Source: Gemmatimonadota bacterium
GTDB lineage: Bacteria > JAAXHH01
DNA: 46,090 nt
Assembly: GCA_009835325.1 (NCBI GenBank)
Contig: VXWP01000017.1
Location: 36,847-82,936, forward strand
Direction of reading: 5' to 3'
Both the position numbers and the translations under genes were made by a program. This document shows positions 7,424 to 18,342 of the stretch, in pieces. Every line of letters starts with the position of its first letter. Within the stretch, counting starts at the first letter, position 1. The notes beneath the pieces were generated by a model. It saw nothing but the letters and a program-made list of their open reading frames with translations, was not told the DNA's origin and searched no databases.

Positions 7424-9082
7424 ATGCAACAGATGACCACCGCCGAAGCCATCGTCCGGACGCTGACCGCCCACGGAATCGATACCGTCTTCGGACTGCC
7501 GGGCGTGCAGAACGACGCCCTCTACAACGCCTTCTACGACCATCGGGATGAAATACGCCTCGTCCACACGCGCCACGAGCAGGGCGCGGCGTACATGGCG
7601 CTCGGATACGCCCTCTCGACAGACCGGACCGGGGTCTACAACGTGGTACCGGGACCGGGGTTTCTCAACGGGACCGCCGCCCTTTCCACGGCCTATGCCA
7701 CCAACGCGAAGGTGCTCTGCCTGACGGGCGAGATCCCTACGAAGTACCTTGGGCGGCACACGGGCCAGCTGCACGAGATCAACGGCCAGCTCGATGTGCT
7801 GCGGTCTTTGACCAAGTGGGCCGCACGGATCGAAAGTACCGCCGGTGCGCCGTCCAGGACGGCCGAGGCCATCCGGCAGCTGAATTCCGGCCGGCCGCGC
7901 CCCGTGGGCCTGGAATGTCCCTGGGACGTGCTCGCGTCCGAAGGCGAAGCGCCGCGCATTCCCGGGCCGCTACCCATATCCAATCCCCCGGTGGACACGG
8001 AGATGCTGGAGGCCGCCGCGCGGAAGCTGGGCCGGGCCGAAAACCCCATGATCTTCGTCGGCCGCGGGGCCATGAACGTTTCCGAAGAGATCACGCGGCT
8101 CGCCGAACTGCTCCAGGCGCCGGTCATCGGGTACCGGACGGGCCGCGGCGTGCTCGACAGCCGCCACTACCTGAGCCATCCCAACCCCGCGGCCCACAAG
8201 CTCTGGCCGAAGGTGGACGTCGTCCTCGCCGTGGGGTCCCGGCTGGCGATCCCACAGCTCTACTGGGGCGTGGACGAGCACCTGACGACCATCCGCATCG
8301 AGGTGGACGCCAGGGCCCAGGACCGTATCGCCCGGCCGGACATCGCCATCACGGCGCGGACCGAAGACGCCATGCCCCTGCTGGTCGAAGCGGTGGAAAG
8401 GCATAACCGCGTCCGCCCGTCTCGGGAAGCCGAAATGCGCGCGCTGAAAGCGGAGACCGAGGAGATGTTCGCGTTCCTGGAACCCCAGACCTCCTTCCTG
8501 CGGGTGATCCGGGAGGAACTGGGCGAGGACGGCCTCTTCGTGGAAGAACTGACCCAGGTGGGGTACGCCGCGCGGCAGATCATGCCCGTGTACAAACCCT
8601 ACACCTTCATCTCCACGGGTTACCAGGGCACCCTGGGCTGGGGCTTCCCCACGGCGCTCGGCGTGAAGGTCGCCCACCCGGACAAGCCTGTCCTCTCCGT
8701 AACGGGCGACGGCGGGTTCATGTTCGGCGTGCAGGAACTGGCCACGGCCGTCCAGCACCGCATCGGCCTCGTGACGCTCCTCTTCAACGACAACGCCTAC
8801 GGCAACGTGAAGCGGATGCAGCAGAAACTGTACGGCAACCGGGTGATCGCGTCCGACCTGCACAACCCTGATTTCGTCCGGATGGCCGAATCCTTCGGCG
8901 CCCGTGGCATCAGGGCGGAGACTCCGGAGGAACTGCGCCGGGCCATCCGAGCGGGATTCGCCGTAAACGGTCCCACCCTGGTGGAGATCCCGGTGGGTGA
9001 GATGCCGGACGTGGACCGCTTCAAGCGGGGGGCCCGCGTGCGGGGCACGGCCGAACGATCCGAACACGCCCTGCAGTGGTAG
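7424..9082 (+). CDS. Thiamine-diphosphate-dependent enzyme, acetolactate-synthase-like
   Basis: A 552-residue enzyme with the three-domain ThDP fold of acetolactate synthase, benzoylformate decarboxylase and relatives. The N-terminal pyrimidine-binding domain has the conserved Glu (E52 in HTRHEQGAA), the middle domain spans about 195-330, and the C-terminal domain has the ThDP/Mg motif G428-D429-G430...N455 (GDGGFMFG to FNDNAYGN). It binds ThDP and decarboxylates or ligates a 2-keto acid. There is no regulatory small subunit or other branched-chain amino-acid gene nearby, and its neighbours are catabolic, so a role in a keto-acid degradation pathway is more likely than valine synthesis. The specific reaction is unknown. 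Confidence 0.88.
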   Translation: MQQMTTAEAIVRTLTAHGIDTVFGLPGVQNDALYNAFYDHRDEIRLVHTRHEQGAAYMALGYALSTDRTGVYNVVPGPGFLNGTAALSTAYATNAKVLCLTGEIPTKYLGRHTGQLHEINGQLDVLRSLTKWAARIESTAGAPSRTAEAIRQLNSGRPRPVGLECPWDVLASEGEAPRIPGPLPISNPPVDTEMLEAAARKLGRAENPMIFVGRGAMNVSEEITRLAELLQAPVIGYRTGRGVLDSRHYLSHPNPAAHKLWPKVDVVLAVGSRLAIPQLYWGVDEHLTTIRIEVDARAQDRIARPDIAITARTEDAMPLLVEAVERHNRVRPSREAEMRALKAETEEMFAFLEPQTSFLRVIREELGEDGLFVEELTQVGYAARQIMPVYKPYTFISTGYQGTLGWGFPTALGVKVAHPDKPVLSVTGDGGFMFGVQELATAVQHRIGLVTLLFNDNAYGNVKRMQQKLYGNRVIASDLHNPDFVRMAESFGARGIRAETPEELRRAIRAGFAVNGPTLVEIPVGEMPDVDRFKRGARVRGTAERSEHALQW

Positions 9083-9095
9083 GACACGCTCAGAC

Positions 9096-9968
9096 ATGTT
9101 TCTGATACCCGAAGACAGCGGACTGTTCCAGACCCTTCGGCATCTGGTGGACGCCCGTAAGATGGTTTTCCTCGCCGGATTGCCGGGCACCGGGAAGAGC
9201 CTTCTGCTGCAGCAGTTGGCCATCCTGGCCCACGGCCGCGGGCGCACGCCCCACCTGCTCCAGTGGGACGTCTGCCGGCTGCCGTTCTTGACAAACGACC
9301 GCGTGAAGGAACATTATCACGAGCAGGACGGGATCACCCACGCAGGCGTCCGCAAGGCCGTGGGCCTGTGGGCCAGGCGAGCCGTCGGGCACTGGGCCGA
9401 TGCGCACCGGGACGACCGGGATATCCTCATCGGCGAGGTCCCGATCATCGGCAACCGGCTGGTCGAACTCGTCCGCAGGGAGCAGGACCCCGTCGAGGCC
9501 CTGCTCTCGGACGGGGAATCCGCCTACTTCGCCATACCGACGCCCTCCCGGCGGGTCAGGCGGCTCATCGAGACACAGCGCAAGGAACGAAGCGTCAGCC
9601 CGCTGCACGAACGGGAGAAGGGGGACGCGCAGCCCGACATCATGTATGCGCTGTGGGAAGACCTGCGCGCGGTGGCGTCGCGATTCGGGCTGCTCGATGA
9701 AACGGGGGAGGCATGCGAGACGGACGCGTACGATCCGGACCTGTATTGCGACACCTACTCTGCCCTGCTCAAGCGCCGGCCCGCGGGCCGGATCGACCTG
9801 GACATGCTCCTGTCCACGGAAGGCCGGTCGGTCTACGACCTGTCCGCCGGACAGCGGGACCTCGTCCCGTCGGCGCAGGAAGTGGAAGCCGCCATCCGGG
9901 AGATGGAAGACCGGTACGCCCGTCCCGAAGCGTTGGTGCAAGCCGTGGAACAGTGGTATGAGGTATGA
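9096..9968 (+). CDS. P-loop ATPase of unknown function
   Basis: A 290-residue protein with a clear Walker A, GLPGTGKS (28-35), near the N-terminus and a hydrophobic strand followed by acidic residues (RDILIGEVPIIG, about 109-120) that may serve as Walker B. The rest is mostly charged helix with no transmembrane segment. I do not recognise the family; the layout resembles small-molecule kinases or zeta-toxin/gluconate-kinase-like folds, but no signature beyond the P-loop is certain. The start follows the ThDP gene by 13 bp. Its last 18 bp, including the stop, are tandemly duplicated. It may be related in role to the degenerate P-loop protein 7 kb upstream, but sequence similarity is not evident by eye. 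Confidence 0.72.
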   Translation: MFLIPEDSGLFQTLRHLVDARKMVFLAGLPGTGKSLLLQQLAILAHGRGRTPHLLQWDVCRLPFLTNDRVKEHYHEQDGITHAGVRKAVGLWARRAVGHWADAHRDDRDILIGEVPIIGNRLVELVRREQDPVEALLSDGESAYFAIPTPSRRVRRLIETQRKERSVSPLHEREKGDAQPDIMYALWEDLRAVASRFGLLDETGEACETDAYDPDLYCDTYSALLKRRPAGRIDLDMLLSTEGRSVYDLSAGQRDLVPSAQEVEAAIREMEDRYARPEALVQAVEQWYEV

Positions 9969-9986
9969 CAGTGGTACGAGGTGTAA
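9951..9986 (+). repeat. 18-bp tandem duplication spanning a stop codon
   Basis: The unit CAGTGGTATGAGGTATGA (QWYEV plus stop) is followed at once by CAGTGGTACGAGGTGTAA, which again reads QWYEV plus stop in the same frame. Mutation of the first TGA would only add six residues. Confidence 0.93.
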
Positions 9987-10008
9987 TGGCACATAACGGA
10001 GATCAGGT

Positions 10009-10760
10009 ATGAAAACAGCACGCTTCGCCTGCAACGGCCAGGTCCTCGAGGCCGTCTTCGAGAACGGACAACTCATGGTGGGCACGGTCGCCTACGATCC
10101 GGAAGACGTCATGTTCCTGCCGCCGGTGGCCCATACGAGCAAGGCCATCGGCGTCGCGCTGGGGTACACGGAGCACGCGAAGGAACTGAACCTGGACCTG
10201 CCCGAGGAACCCATCCTGTTCAACAAGATGCCCCAGACCTTCATCGGCCACCGCGCAAAGATCGTCGTGCCCCCGGAATTCGACTACCTGCACTACGAAT
10301 GCGAACTCGTCGCCATGATCGGCCGGCCCGCCCGGAAGGTGACGGCCGCACAGGCCCTGGACTACGTGGGGGGCTACACCATCGGCAACGACCTGACGAT
10401 CCGGGACTTCGTGAGCAACTACTTCAGGCCGCCGATCAAGGCCAAGGGTTTCGATACTTTCGGCCCGCTCGGCCCCTTCCTGACCACCGCGGACGATATC
10501 GATCCCACCGACGTGCACCTGCGCACCTACGTCAACGGGGAACTCCGCCAGGAAGGCTGGACCGGCGACCTGCGCCACGGCGTCGCCGAACTCATCGAGT
10601 ACATCACCGCCTACATGACCCTGAACCCCGGGGACATGATCTGGACGGGCACGCCGGAAGGCATATCCCACATCCACGCGGGCGACCGCCTCCGGCTGGA
10701 AGTGGACGGACTGGGCGCCCTGGAAAACGACGTGGTGGCCAGTCTCAAGGAGGGCGGATC

Positions 10761-10764
<4 letters not shown>
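10009..10764 (+). CDS. Fumarylacetoacetate-hydrolase family protein, HpaG-like isomerase/decarboxylase
   Basis: A 251-residue FAH-fold enzyme. The divalent-metal site is formed by E97 and E99 (HYECELVAMIG) and D128 (GYTIGNDLTIRD), with GTPEGISHIHAGD near the C-terminus as the usual GTPxG loop. It is followed by a homoprotocatechuate-type semialdehyde dehydrogenase and an extradiol dioxygenase, the classic partners of HpaG, which decarboxylates and isomerises 5-oxopent-3-ene-1,2,5-tricarboxylate. E. coli HpaG is a tandem double-domain protein; this one has the single-domain length. GGAG lies 7 nt before the ATG. The stop codon TAG overlaps the probable start of the next gene. The exact reaction is inferred from context. 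Confidence 0.85.
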
Positions 10765-12293
<1,529 letters not shown>

Positions 12294-12304
12294 GAGGACG
12301 CATC

Positions 12305-13300
12305 GTGGCCCTTCCCGCAGCGAATCCTTCCCCGCCCTTCAACATCGTCCGCGCCAGCCATGCGGAGTGGGGGGTGACGGACCTGGACTACGCCCGCGAC
12401 TTCTATATCGACCTGCTGGGGTACGTCTGCGAGGACGACGTGGGGGATGCGCTCTACCTGCGCGGAATGGAGGAACGGAACCACCATTCGCTGGTCCTGA
12501 CGAAGGCGGACGAACCGGTCGTGCACCGCATCGCCTTCAAGGTCGCCGGAGACGCCGACCTGGACCGGGCTGAAGCCTTCTACGACGGCGCCGGTTGCCG
12601 GACGGCTTTCGTCGACCGGTACGCCCAGGGCCGCACGCTGCACGTGGACGATCCCTTCGGCATCCCCCTGGAGTTCTACCACGAGATGGAGCGCCGGGAC
12701 CTGCTGCTGCAGGAGTACCACCGTTACCACGGCGCCCATATCCAGCGCATCGACCATTTCAACCTGTTCTCCCATGACGTGAACGGGATGACGGCCTTCT
12801 ACGCCGAGTCGCTCGGATTCCGGCCGACGGAGGTGACCGTGGCCGACATCACAGACGAGGACGCCGACCTCTGGGCCACTTGGCTGCACCGCCGGGGCGG
12901 CGTCCACGACATCGCCTTCACCAACGGGCTGGGGCCGCGCCTGCATCACATCGGCGTCTACGTGCCCACGGCCATGGACATCATCCACTTCTGCGACCGC
13001 CTGGCCAGCTCGCAGCACCGCGACGCCTTCGAGCGGGGACCGGGGCGCCACGGCATCTCGAACGCCTTCTTCCTGTACCTGTTCGACCGGGACGGCCACC
13101 GGATCGAGCTGTTCACGGGAGACTACGTCACCGTCGACCCGGATCATCCCGCGCGGGTCTGGGACCTGAAGGACACCCGGCGCCAGACCCTGTGGGGGCA
13201 GGCCGCCCCGCGGTCCTGGTTCGAGCACGGCACCCGGTTTCACGGGGTCGAACCGGTTCCATCGCGACTGGAAGCCGCACCGGTCATTGCGCCGGAATGA
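12305..13300 (+). CDS. hpaD: 3,4-dihydroxyphenylacetate 2,3-dioxygenase-like extradiol dioxygenase (HpaD type)
   Basis: A 331-residue type I extradiol ring-cleavage enzyme with two tandem glyoxalase/VOC modules (about 15-130 and 145-275). The iron site reads H151 (RIDHFNLF), H215 (RLHHIGVY) and E268 (GHRIELFTGDY), with the second-sphere acid-base His at 201 (VHDIAF), very close to the spacing in the characterised bacterial homoprotocatechuate dioxygenase. The start is GTG, with AAGAGGA 6 nt upstream; no ATG fits. It sits 11 bp after the semialdehyde dehydrogenase gene. Together with the FAH protein these three genes cover ring cleavage, aldehyde oxidation and decarboxylation/isomerisation of 4-hydroxyphenylacetate-derived catechols. 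The hydroxylase, hydratase and aldolase are not in the window. Confidence 0.87.
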   Translation: MALPAANPSPPFNIVRASHAEWGVTDLDYARDFYIDLLGYVCEDDVGDALYLRGMEERNHHSLVLTKADEPVVHRIAFKVAGDADLDRAEAFYDGAGCRTAFVDRYAQGRTLHVDDPFGIPLEFYHEMERRDLLLQEYHRYHGAHIQRIDHFNLFSHDVNGMTAFYAESLGFRPTEVTVADITDEDADLWATWLHRRGGVHDIAFTNGLGPRLHHIGVYVPTAMDIIHFCDRLASSQHRDAFERGPGRHGISNAFFLYLFDRDGHRIELFTGDYVTVDPDHPARVWDLKDTRRQTLWGQAAPRSWFEHGTRFHGVEPVPSRLEAAPVIAPE

Positions 13301-13342
13301 GTACATGACGAACATCCAGGCCGCAATCTAACAGGAGCACTC

Positions 13343-14743
13343 ATGTCACCTACCCATGACGACGAACTCGTAGAAGAGATATTGCCGGCGGGTCAACCCC
13401 GGCTGCTCCGGGTACTGACGGCAAAAACCGGTACAGCGGTCATCATCGGTGCGATCATCGGATCGGGCATCTTCATGGTGCCGAGCACGGTGGCCGCGCA
13501 GGTCGGTTCGCCCGCGCTCAGCCTGTTCGTCTGGATCATCGGCGGCGTGCTGGCTCTGGCGGGCGCCCTGTGCTACGCGGAACTCGGCGCGGCCATACCG
13601 CGTAGCGGGGGCACCTATGCCTTTTTGAGGCGCGCCTACAACACGGACCTGGTCGCCTTTCTTTTCGGGTGGGCCTTTCTCTTCATCATCATCACCGGGG
13701 CGATGGGCGCGGTGGCCACCGTATTCGCCCGGTACGCCGGCGGACTCTTCGGCATAGAAGACCTCTGGACCGAACGGTGGCTGGCCGTGGGATGCATCCT
13801 CTTCCTGACCGTGGTCAACTGCCTCGGCGTCAAGATCGGCGGATCGGTTCAGAACGTGTTCGCCTTCATCAAGGTCGGCGCCGTCCTTGCCGTCATCCTC
13901 CTCGGTTTTACCATGGCAACGGGCACGGAAGTCTCCTGGACCCCGCTCGTGCAGGAGAAGACGGGGACCGCGCTCCTCGGCGGCCTGAGCCTGGCGATCC
14001 TGGGTGCGCTGTTCGCCTACAACGGCTGGTTTTTCGTGACGTTCATCGCGACCGAGATCAAGGACCCGGCGCGGAGCATTCCACGGGCGATTTTCGCCGC
14101 GCTGGCCATCGTGGCCACGGTCTATATCCTGGCCAACGTCGTCTACCTGACGGTCCTGTCCTTCGAAGAACTCCAGGCGTCACGCCGGCCGGCCGCCGAT
14201 ACTCTCCAGGCCCTGGTGGGCCCCTCGGGTGCGATGGCCATATCGGCGGCCATCATGCTGACGACTTTCGGCACGGTCAACGCCCAGCTGATGGTGGCGC
14301 CCAGGGTCTATCACGCCATGGCGAATCACGAGATCTTCTTCCGGGTGTGCCAGTACGTGCACCCCCGTTACCGGACGCCAGTGGTTTCTATCGTAATGCA
14401 GGGGCTGTGGGCGTCGGTCTTCGCGCTGACGGGCACCTTCGTCGAGATCGTCAGTTTCGCCATGTTCTACACCTACGTATTCCTTACGCTGGCGGTTGTC
14501 GGCCTGATGATCCTGCGGAGAAAGGAACCGGACCTGCACCGGCCGTATCGGGTGTGGGGCTATCCCGTAACCCCCGTCCTGTTCCTCCTGATCGCCGCGG
14601 GCGTGCTGGTCAACGCCCTGATCGGCGACTTTACGCGTCCGTTGCTGGGCCTCGTCATCCTGGCCATCGGCCTGCCCTTCTATTTCTACTGGAAGCGGCA
14701 GCAGCGGACGAACCCGTCGGCCGGCTCGACGGCCAAGGAGTAG
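13343..14743 (+). CDS. APC-family amino acid permease
   Basis: A 466-residue inner-membrane transporter with about twelve transmembrane helices, the first beginning near residue 30. It has the family's unwound-helix motif GSGIFMVP (about 41-48) and the loop YAELGAAIPRSGGTYAFLRRAY (positions ~79-100), typical of the LAT/SteT-like branch of the amino acid-polyamine-organocation superfamily. AGGAG lies 6 nt before the ATG. It lies between aromatic-ring cleavage genes and a sulfatase and ahead of the kynurenine genes, so uptake of an aromatic amino acid or related amine is plausible. Substrate and coupling ion cannot be read directly. Confidence 0.9.
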   Translation: MSPTHDDELVEEILPAGQPRLLRVLTAKTGTAVIIGAIIGSGIFMVPSTVAAQVGSPALSLFVWIIGGVLALAGALCYAELGAAIPRSGGTYAFLRRAYNTDLVAFLFGWAFLFIIITGAMGAVATVFARYAGGLFGIEDLWTERWLAVGCILFLTVVNCLGVKIGGSVQNVFAFIKVGAVLAVILLGFTMATGTEVSWTPLVQEKTGTALLGGLSLAILGALFAYNGWFFVTFIATEIKDPARSIPRAIFAALAIVATVYILANVVYLTVLSFEELQASRRPAADTLQALVGPSGAMAISAAIMLTTFGTVNAQLMVAPRVYHAMANHEIFFRVCQYVHPRYRTPVVSIVMQGLWASVFALTGTFVEIVSFAMFYTYVFLTLAVVGLMILRRKEPDLHRPYRVWGYPVTPVLFLLIAAGVLVNALIGDFTRPLLGLVILAIGLPFYFYWKRQQRTNPSAGSTAKE

Positions 14744-14752
14744 ACCCGGCAC

Positions 14753-16162
14753 ATGCCCCAACCGCACGTCATCTACATCCTGTCCGACGAACACGCGGGT
14801 CAGGCCATGGGCCACGCGGGGGACCCCAACCTGCGAACCCCCAACATGGACCGCATGGCCGCGGAGGGCGTGAGTTTCATGCGCGCCCGGGCCAACTGTC
14901 CCGTGTGTACGCCTTCGCGGGGCACCATATTCTCGGGTCGCCACGCCCACGCCGGTCCGGTGCAGGGGTTTCACGACGTGTACAAACCGGCGGCGCCGAG
15001 CTCGGCTACCCTGCTTCGCGAAGCCGGCTACCATACCGCCTATTTCGGCAAGTGGCACTGCGGGACGGTGCGCGACCAGATCCCCCCGGAGGTGAGGCGC
15101 GACCCGGGCTACTACGACCTCGAAGGGGCGGCGCGCACACCGGAGTTCCACCGGGGCGGTTTCCAGGACTGGTACGGATTCGAGATGAACAACGCGCCGT
15201 TCAAGGGATTCTACTACCGGGAAGGCGACATCGACCCGACGCACATGCCGGGTTACCAGACCGATGCATTGACCGACATGGCCATCGCGTACCTGCAGGA
15301 CTACGACGGGGACCGGCCGCTCTTTCTCGTCCTCAGCGTGGAGCCGCCCCACTGGCCCCTCGAAGCACCGGATGCCTTCATGCGGTTCGATCCCGCGTCC
15401 CTGAAGACTCGCCCGAATTTCGGCGGCCAGGCCGATCTGCGGGAACGGCTGGCTGCCTACTACGCCATGATCGAGAATCTGGACGGGAACATCGGCCGCC
15501 TGCTCGACGCGGTGGGCGGCATGGATGGGTTTCGGGACAACACGGTTACGGTGTACTTTTCGGATCACGGCGACTTTATGGGAAGCCACGGCCAGATGGA
15601 AGACAAGGGGCACCCCCACGAGGAGTCCGTACGGGTACCCGCGGTCTTTCACGGGCCGGGAATCATCGAAACCCAGGGCGCGCGGCCGGACCTGTTCAGC
15701 CTGGTGGACATGGCGCCCACGACCCTGGGCCTGGCCGGAGCGCCCGTGCCGGTCCACATGCAGGGCGCCGACTTTTCTCCGGCCTTGAGGGGCGCGGATT
15801 TCAATGGGCCCGGGGAAGTACTGCTCGAAATGGTGGGGGCGCCCAGGGTGCACTTCGACTACGCGGACTGGCGCGGGCTGGTTACCGAACGATGGAAGTA
15901 CGCCTTCTACGAAACCGGTCACGAAGTGCTCTTCGACCTGTGGGAAGACCCGTACGAATTGCGTAATCTCGCGGACGCGGATCCGGCCGTACTGGCGGAC
16001 ATGCGGACGCGTCTGCTGAGCCTGCTGGAAGCCACGCGGGAGCCCTATTTCGACGTGATCGTCCAGCACGGCGTCCGTCCCGACGGCCCGGCCCTGAACA
16101 TTTCCCGACGAAGGCGGGACGGCATCGCGCCATCGTGGGACGACCTGATACGCAACGCCTGA
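14753..16162 (+). CDS. Type I sulfatase
   Basis: A 469-residue alkaline-phosphatase-superfamily hydrolase. The formylglycine motif is C52-T-P-S-R56 within NCPVCTPSRG, so the cysteine needs oxidation by a formylglycine-generating enzyme that is not in the window. The metal site is seen in YILSDEHAG near residue 12 (DE instead of the usual DD) and in FSDHGDFMGSHG, with the catalytic-type lysine in EDKGHPHEES. I see no signal peptide, so it would act in the cytoplasm or be exported by an unseen route. It follows the permease by 9 bp and may act on a substrate imported by it, for example a sulfated amine or choline-type ester. Substrate is unknown; a phosphonate monoester hydrolase is the main alternative. 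Confidence 0.88.
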   Translation: MPQPHVIYILSDEHAGQAMGHAGDPNLRTPNMDRMAAEGVSFMRARANCPVCTPSRGTIFSGRHAHAGPVQGFHDVYKPAAPSSATLLREAGYHTAYFGKWHCGTVRDQIPPEVRRDPGYYDLEGAARTPEFHRGGFQDWYGFEMNNAPFKGFYYREGDIDPTHMPGYQTDALTDMAIAYLQDYDGDRPLFLVLSVEPPHWPLEAPDAFMRFDPASLKTRPNFGGQADLRERLAAYYAMIENLDGNIGRLLDAVGGMDGFRDNTVTVYFSDHGDFMGSHGQMEDKGHPHEESVRVPAVFHGPGIIETQGARPDLFSLVDMAPTTLGLAGAPVPVHMQGADFSPALRGADFNGPGEVLLEMVGAPRVHFDYADWRGLVTERWKYAFYETGHEVLFDLWEDPYELRNLADADPAVLADMRTRLLSLLEATREPYFDVIVQHGVRPDGPALNISRRRRDGIAPSWDDLIRNA

Positions 16163-16197
16163 CGAAGACGGATCCTTCCCGAACCAGGGGGTGCGAC

Positions 16198-17148
16198 ATG
16201 CTGGAACAGTTTCAACGCGACGGTTACATCCTGGTGCCCGGCGTCTTCGACGACGAGGAAATGGACGCTGCGCTGGAGGCCATGGAGCGGAACTTCTACG
16301 GAAAGTCCTACGCGTCATGGCTAGAGGACTTCGAACGGGGCGAACAGGGGTCCGTGGGGGACGGGTTCACCACGAAGCAGGACGAAGTGGTGGGACGGTC
16401 CCAGTTTCCCGTCGGCGACAAGGCCCTCGACCGGCTCATCGAGAACGACCGTTATCTCGATCTCTACGAGCTGTTCCTGGGAGACCGGTCCAGTTACTGC
16501 AACGCCCACCTGTTCATGCGCACCGGACCGGTGGACGAGCGGTATCCCGATGAATCCTGGAGCGGATACCACGTCGACCACAACACGAACTGCGTCCTTC
16601 CCCCATCCGTGGACGCCGCGCGATTCTCCTACATCAACTCCGGCGTGTATCTCCATGACGTCGAAGACGACGGCGCGCCCATGCTGCTCGTACCGGGGTC
16701 GCACACACGGGCGGCCGAGGTTTTCGCTGAGGGATGGGCTACGGGCAACATGGCCAGCGTCAGCCACGTCCGCGACATCCGCAAGGCCGGCCTGCGAGAT
16801 CCGGTCCCGGCCGTGGGCACGAGAGGAACAGCGGCCTTCTATTCGTCCTACCTGCTCCACTCGGCGCAGCCCTTTCAGGACAAGAAAAAGCAACGAGCGT
16901 TCTGGACCCTTTCCATGTGCCGCCGCGACGCCGACCGGTGGACCCGGTTTGCGAACCCCTTCATCTATGGCGAGCGGGAGTACATGATTCCCTACATAAC
17001 GGATACGACGCCGCGCGTCCGGTCGTTGTTCGGCTGGCCCGAGCCCGGCCATCCCTACTACACGGACCAGACCCTGGACCTCCTCGCGCAGGCCTTCCCG
17101 GGTATCGACCTGGCCCCCTATCGCCAGGCTGTGCACCGGGCATCATGA
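16198..17148 (+). CDS. Phytanoyl-CoA dioxygenase (PhyH) family protein
   Basis: A 316-residue Fe(II)/2-oxoglutarate dioxygenase, the fourth PhyH-type gene here. Iron ligands are H125 and D127 (GYHVDHNT) and a histidine in SSYLLHSAQPFQ; MLLVPGSHT is the family strand and the arginine for 2-oxoglutarate is in KKKQRAFWTL. The ATG chosen has AGGGGG 6 nt upstream and begins at the usual family start (FQRDGYILVPGVF). It follows the sulfatase by 35 bp and is separated from the kynurenine genes by a promoter. Substrate unknown. Confidence 0.88.
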   Translation: MLEQFQRDGYILVPGVFDDEEMDAALEAMERNFYGKSYASWLEDFERGEQGSVGDGFTTKQDEVVGRSQFPVGDKALDRLIENDRYLDLYELFLGDRSSYCNAHLFMRTGPVDERYPDESWSGYHVDHNTNCVLPPSVDAARFSYINSGVYLHDVEDDGAPMLLVPGSHTRAAEVFAEGWATGNMASVSHVRDIRKAGLRDPVPAVGTRGTAAFYSSYLLHSAQPFQDKKKQRAFWTLSMCRRDADRWTRFANPFIYGEREYMIPYITDTTPRVRSLFGWPEPGHPYYTDQTLDLLAQAFPGIDLAPYRQAVHRAS

Positions 17149-17150
17149 CC

Positions 17151-17180
17151 TTGACAATACCGCGTGTTCTTCGTTATCCT
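17151..17180 (+). promoter_or_regulatory. Sigma-70-type promoter before the kynurenine-branch genes
   Basis: TTGACA at 17151-17156, an 18-bp spacer and TATCCT at 17175-17180. It begins 3 bp after the PhyH stop and about 100 bp before the ACMS decarboxylase start, the only intergenic gap in this run that can hold a promoter. Confidence 0.6.
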
Positions 17181-17286
17181 GATCCTGTATCGTCCGTCCC
17201 TTTCAGGATGCGGAACGCGTCGCCCTAATCGCTTCGGGAAGGCGATCCGAAGGTCCCGTCGCCGCCCCAGAACCTCTCCTGGAACC

Positions 17287-18339
17287 ATGTGCGTATACAC
17301 CGGCCCCAATCCCATCCCCAAGATCGACATCCACACCCATATCCTGCCGGAGAACTGGCCCGATCTGCACAAGCGCTACGGGTACGGCGGATTCGTCGAA
17401 CTGGACCATTACCGGCCGGGATGCGCGCGCATGATGATCGACGGCAGGCAGTTCCGCGAGATCCAGGCCAACTCGTGGGACCCGCCAACCCGGATCGGGG
17501 AATGCGACGACGCCGGCGTGCACGTCCAGGTCCTCTCCACCGTCCCGGTGATGTTCAGCTATTGGGCGCAGCCGGCGGACGCGCTGGACCTGTCCCGCAT
17601 GCTCAACGACCATATCGCCGATGTAGTCCGTACCTGGCCCCGGCGTTTCATCGGCCTGGGGACCGTTCCCATGCAGGCGCCCGAACTGGCCATCAGGGAA
17701 ATGGAGCGGTGCGTCCGGGAACTGGGACTGTCCGGCATTGAGATCGGGACCCACATCAACGGAAACAACCTGAGCGAACCCCACCTTTTTCCGGTGTTCG
17801 AAGCGGCGGCCGAGCTCGGCGCCGCGGTGTTCATTCATCCCTGGGACATCATGGGACAGGAGTCCATGGAGAAGTACTGGCTGCCCTGGCTGGTGGGCAT
17901 GCCCGCCGAGACCTCCCGCGCGATCTGTTCCATGATTTTCGGCGGGGTACTCGAGCGCCTCCCCGGCCTGCGCGTGGCCTTTGCCCACGGCGGCGGGTCC
18001 TTTCCCGCGACCATCGGGCGGATCGACTACGGGTTCAAGATCCGCCCCGACCTGTGCGCGGTGGATAACGACGTGCTGCCGAGCGACTACCTGGGCCGGT
18101 TCTACCTGGATTCCCTCGTCCACGACAGCCGCATCCTCGATTACCTGATCCAGCTCATCGGACCGGACCACATCGCCATGGGATCGGATTATCCCTTCCC
18201 GCTGGGTGAAGCGGTACCGGGCAGGATGATCGAATCCATGAGCCACCTGGACGACGACGTCAAGTCCAGGCTGCTGTACCGCTCCGCGCTCAACTGGCTG
18301 AACCTTGAAGCAGACCGGTTTTTCGGTGGGAACGACTAG
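17287..18339 (+). CDS. 2-amino-3-carboxymuconate-6-semialdehyde decarboxylase (ACMSD)
   Basis: A 350-residue amidohydrolase-superfamily metal enzyme that removes CO2 from ACMS, the product of 3-hydroxyanthranilate cleavage, and so diverts the pathway away from quinolinate and NAD. The Zn site is clear: H16 and H18 ([10 protein letters not shown]), H184 ([10 protein letters not shown]) and D301 ([11 protein letters not shown]), with the catalytic-type His near 234 (AFAHGGGSF). This pattern fits characterised bacterial ACMSD very well. An upstream in-frame extension of 41 codons is arginine-rich and crosses the promoter region, so the ATG used here is preferred. The kynureninase gene follows after 3 bp. 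Confidence 0.92.
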   Translation: MCVYTGPNPIPKIDIHTHILPENWPDLHKRYGYGGFVELDHYRPGCARMMIDGRQFREIQANSWDPPTRIGECDDAGVHVQVLSTVPVMFSYWAQPADALDLSRMLNDHIADVVRTWPRRFIGLGTVPMQAPELAIREMERCVRELGLSGIEIGTHINGNNLSEPHLFPVFEAAAELGAAVFIHPWDIMGQESMEKYWLPWLVGMPAETSRAICSMIFGGVLERLPGLRVAFAHGGGSFPATIGRIDYGFKIRPDLCAVDNDVLPSDYLGRFYLDSLVHDSRILDYLIQLIGPDHIAMGSDYPFPLGEAVPGRMIESMSHLDDDVKSRLLYRSALNWLNLEADRFFGGND

Positions 18340-18342
18340 ACC

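Noticed and set aside
7424-9082. Naming the ThDP enzyme as biosynthetic acetolactate synthase (IlvB)
   Set aside because: No small subunit or other branched-chain genes are adjacent, and the neighbours are catabolic. Only the fold and cofactor motifs are supported.
13669-15966. A 765-codon plus-strand frame spanning the permease and sulfatase in another frame
   Set aside because: Arg/Gly/Pro-rich without domains, and it overlaps two clear genes.
14180-16318. A 712-codon minus-strand open frame opposite the permease and sulfatase
   Set aside because: The frame exists because GC-rich codons on one strand rarely make stops on the other. Its translation is rich in Arg, His, Gly and Pro with no domain, and the plus-strand genes have full catalytic motifs.
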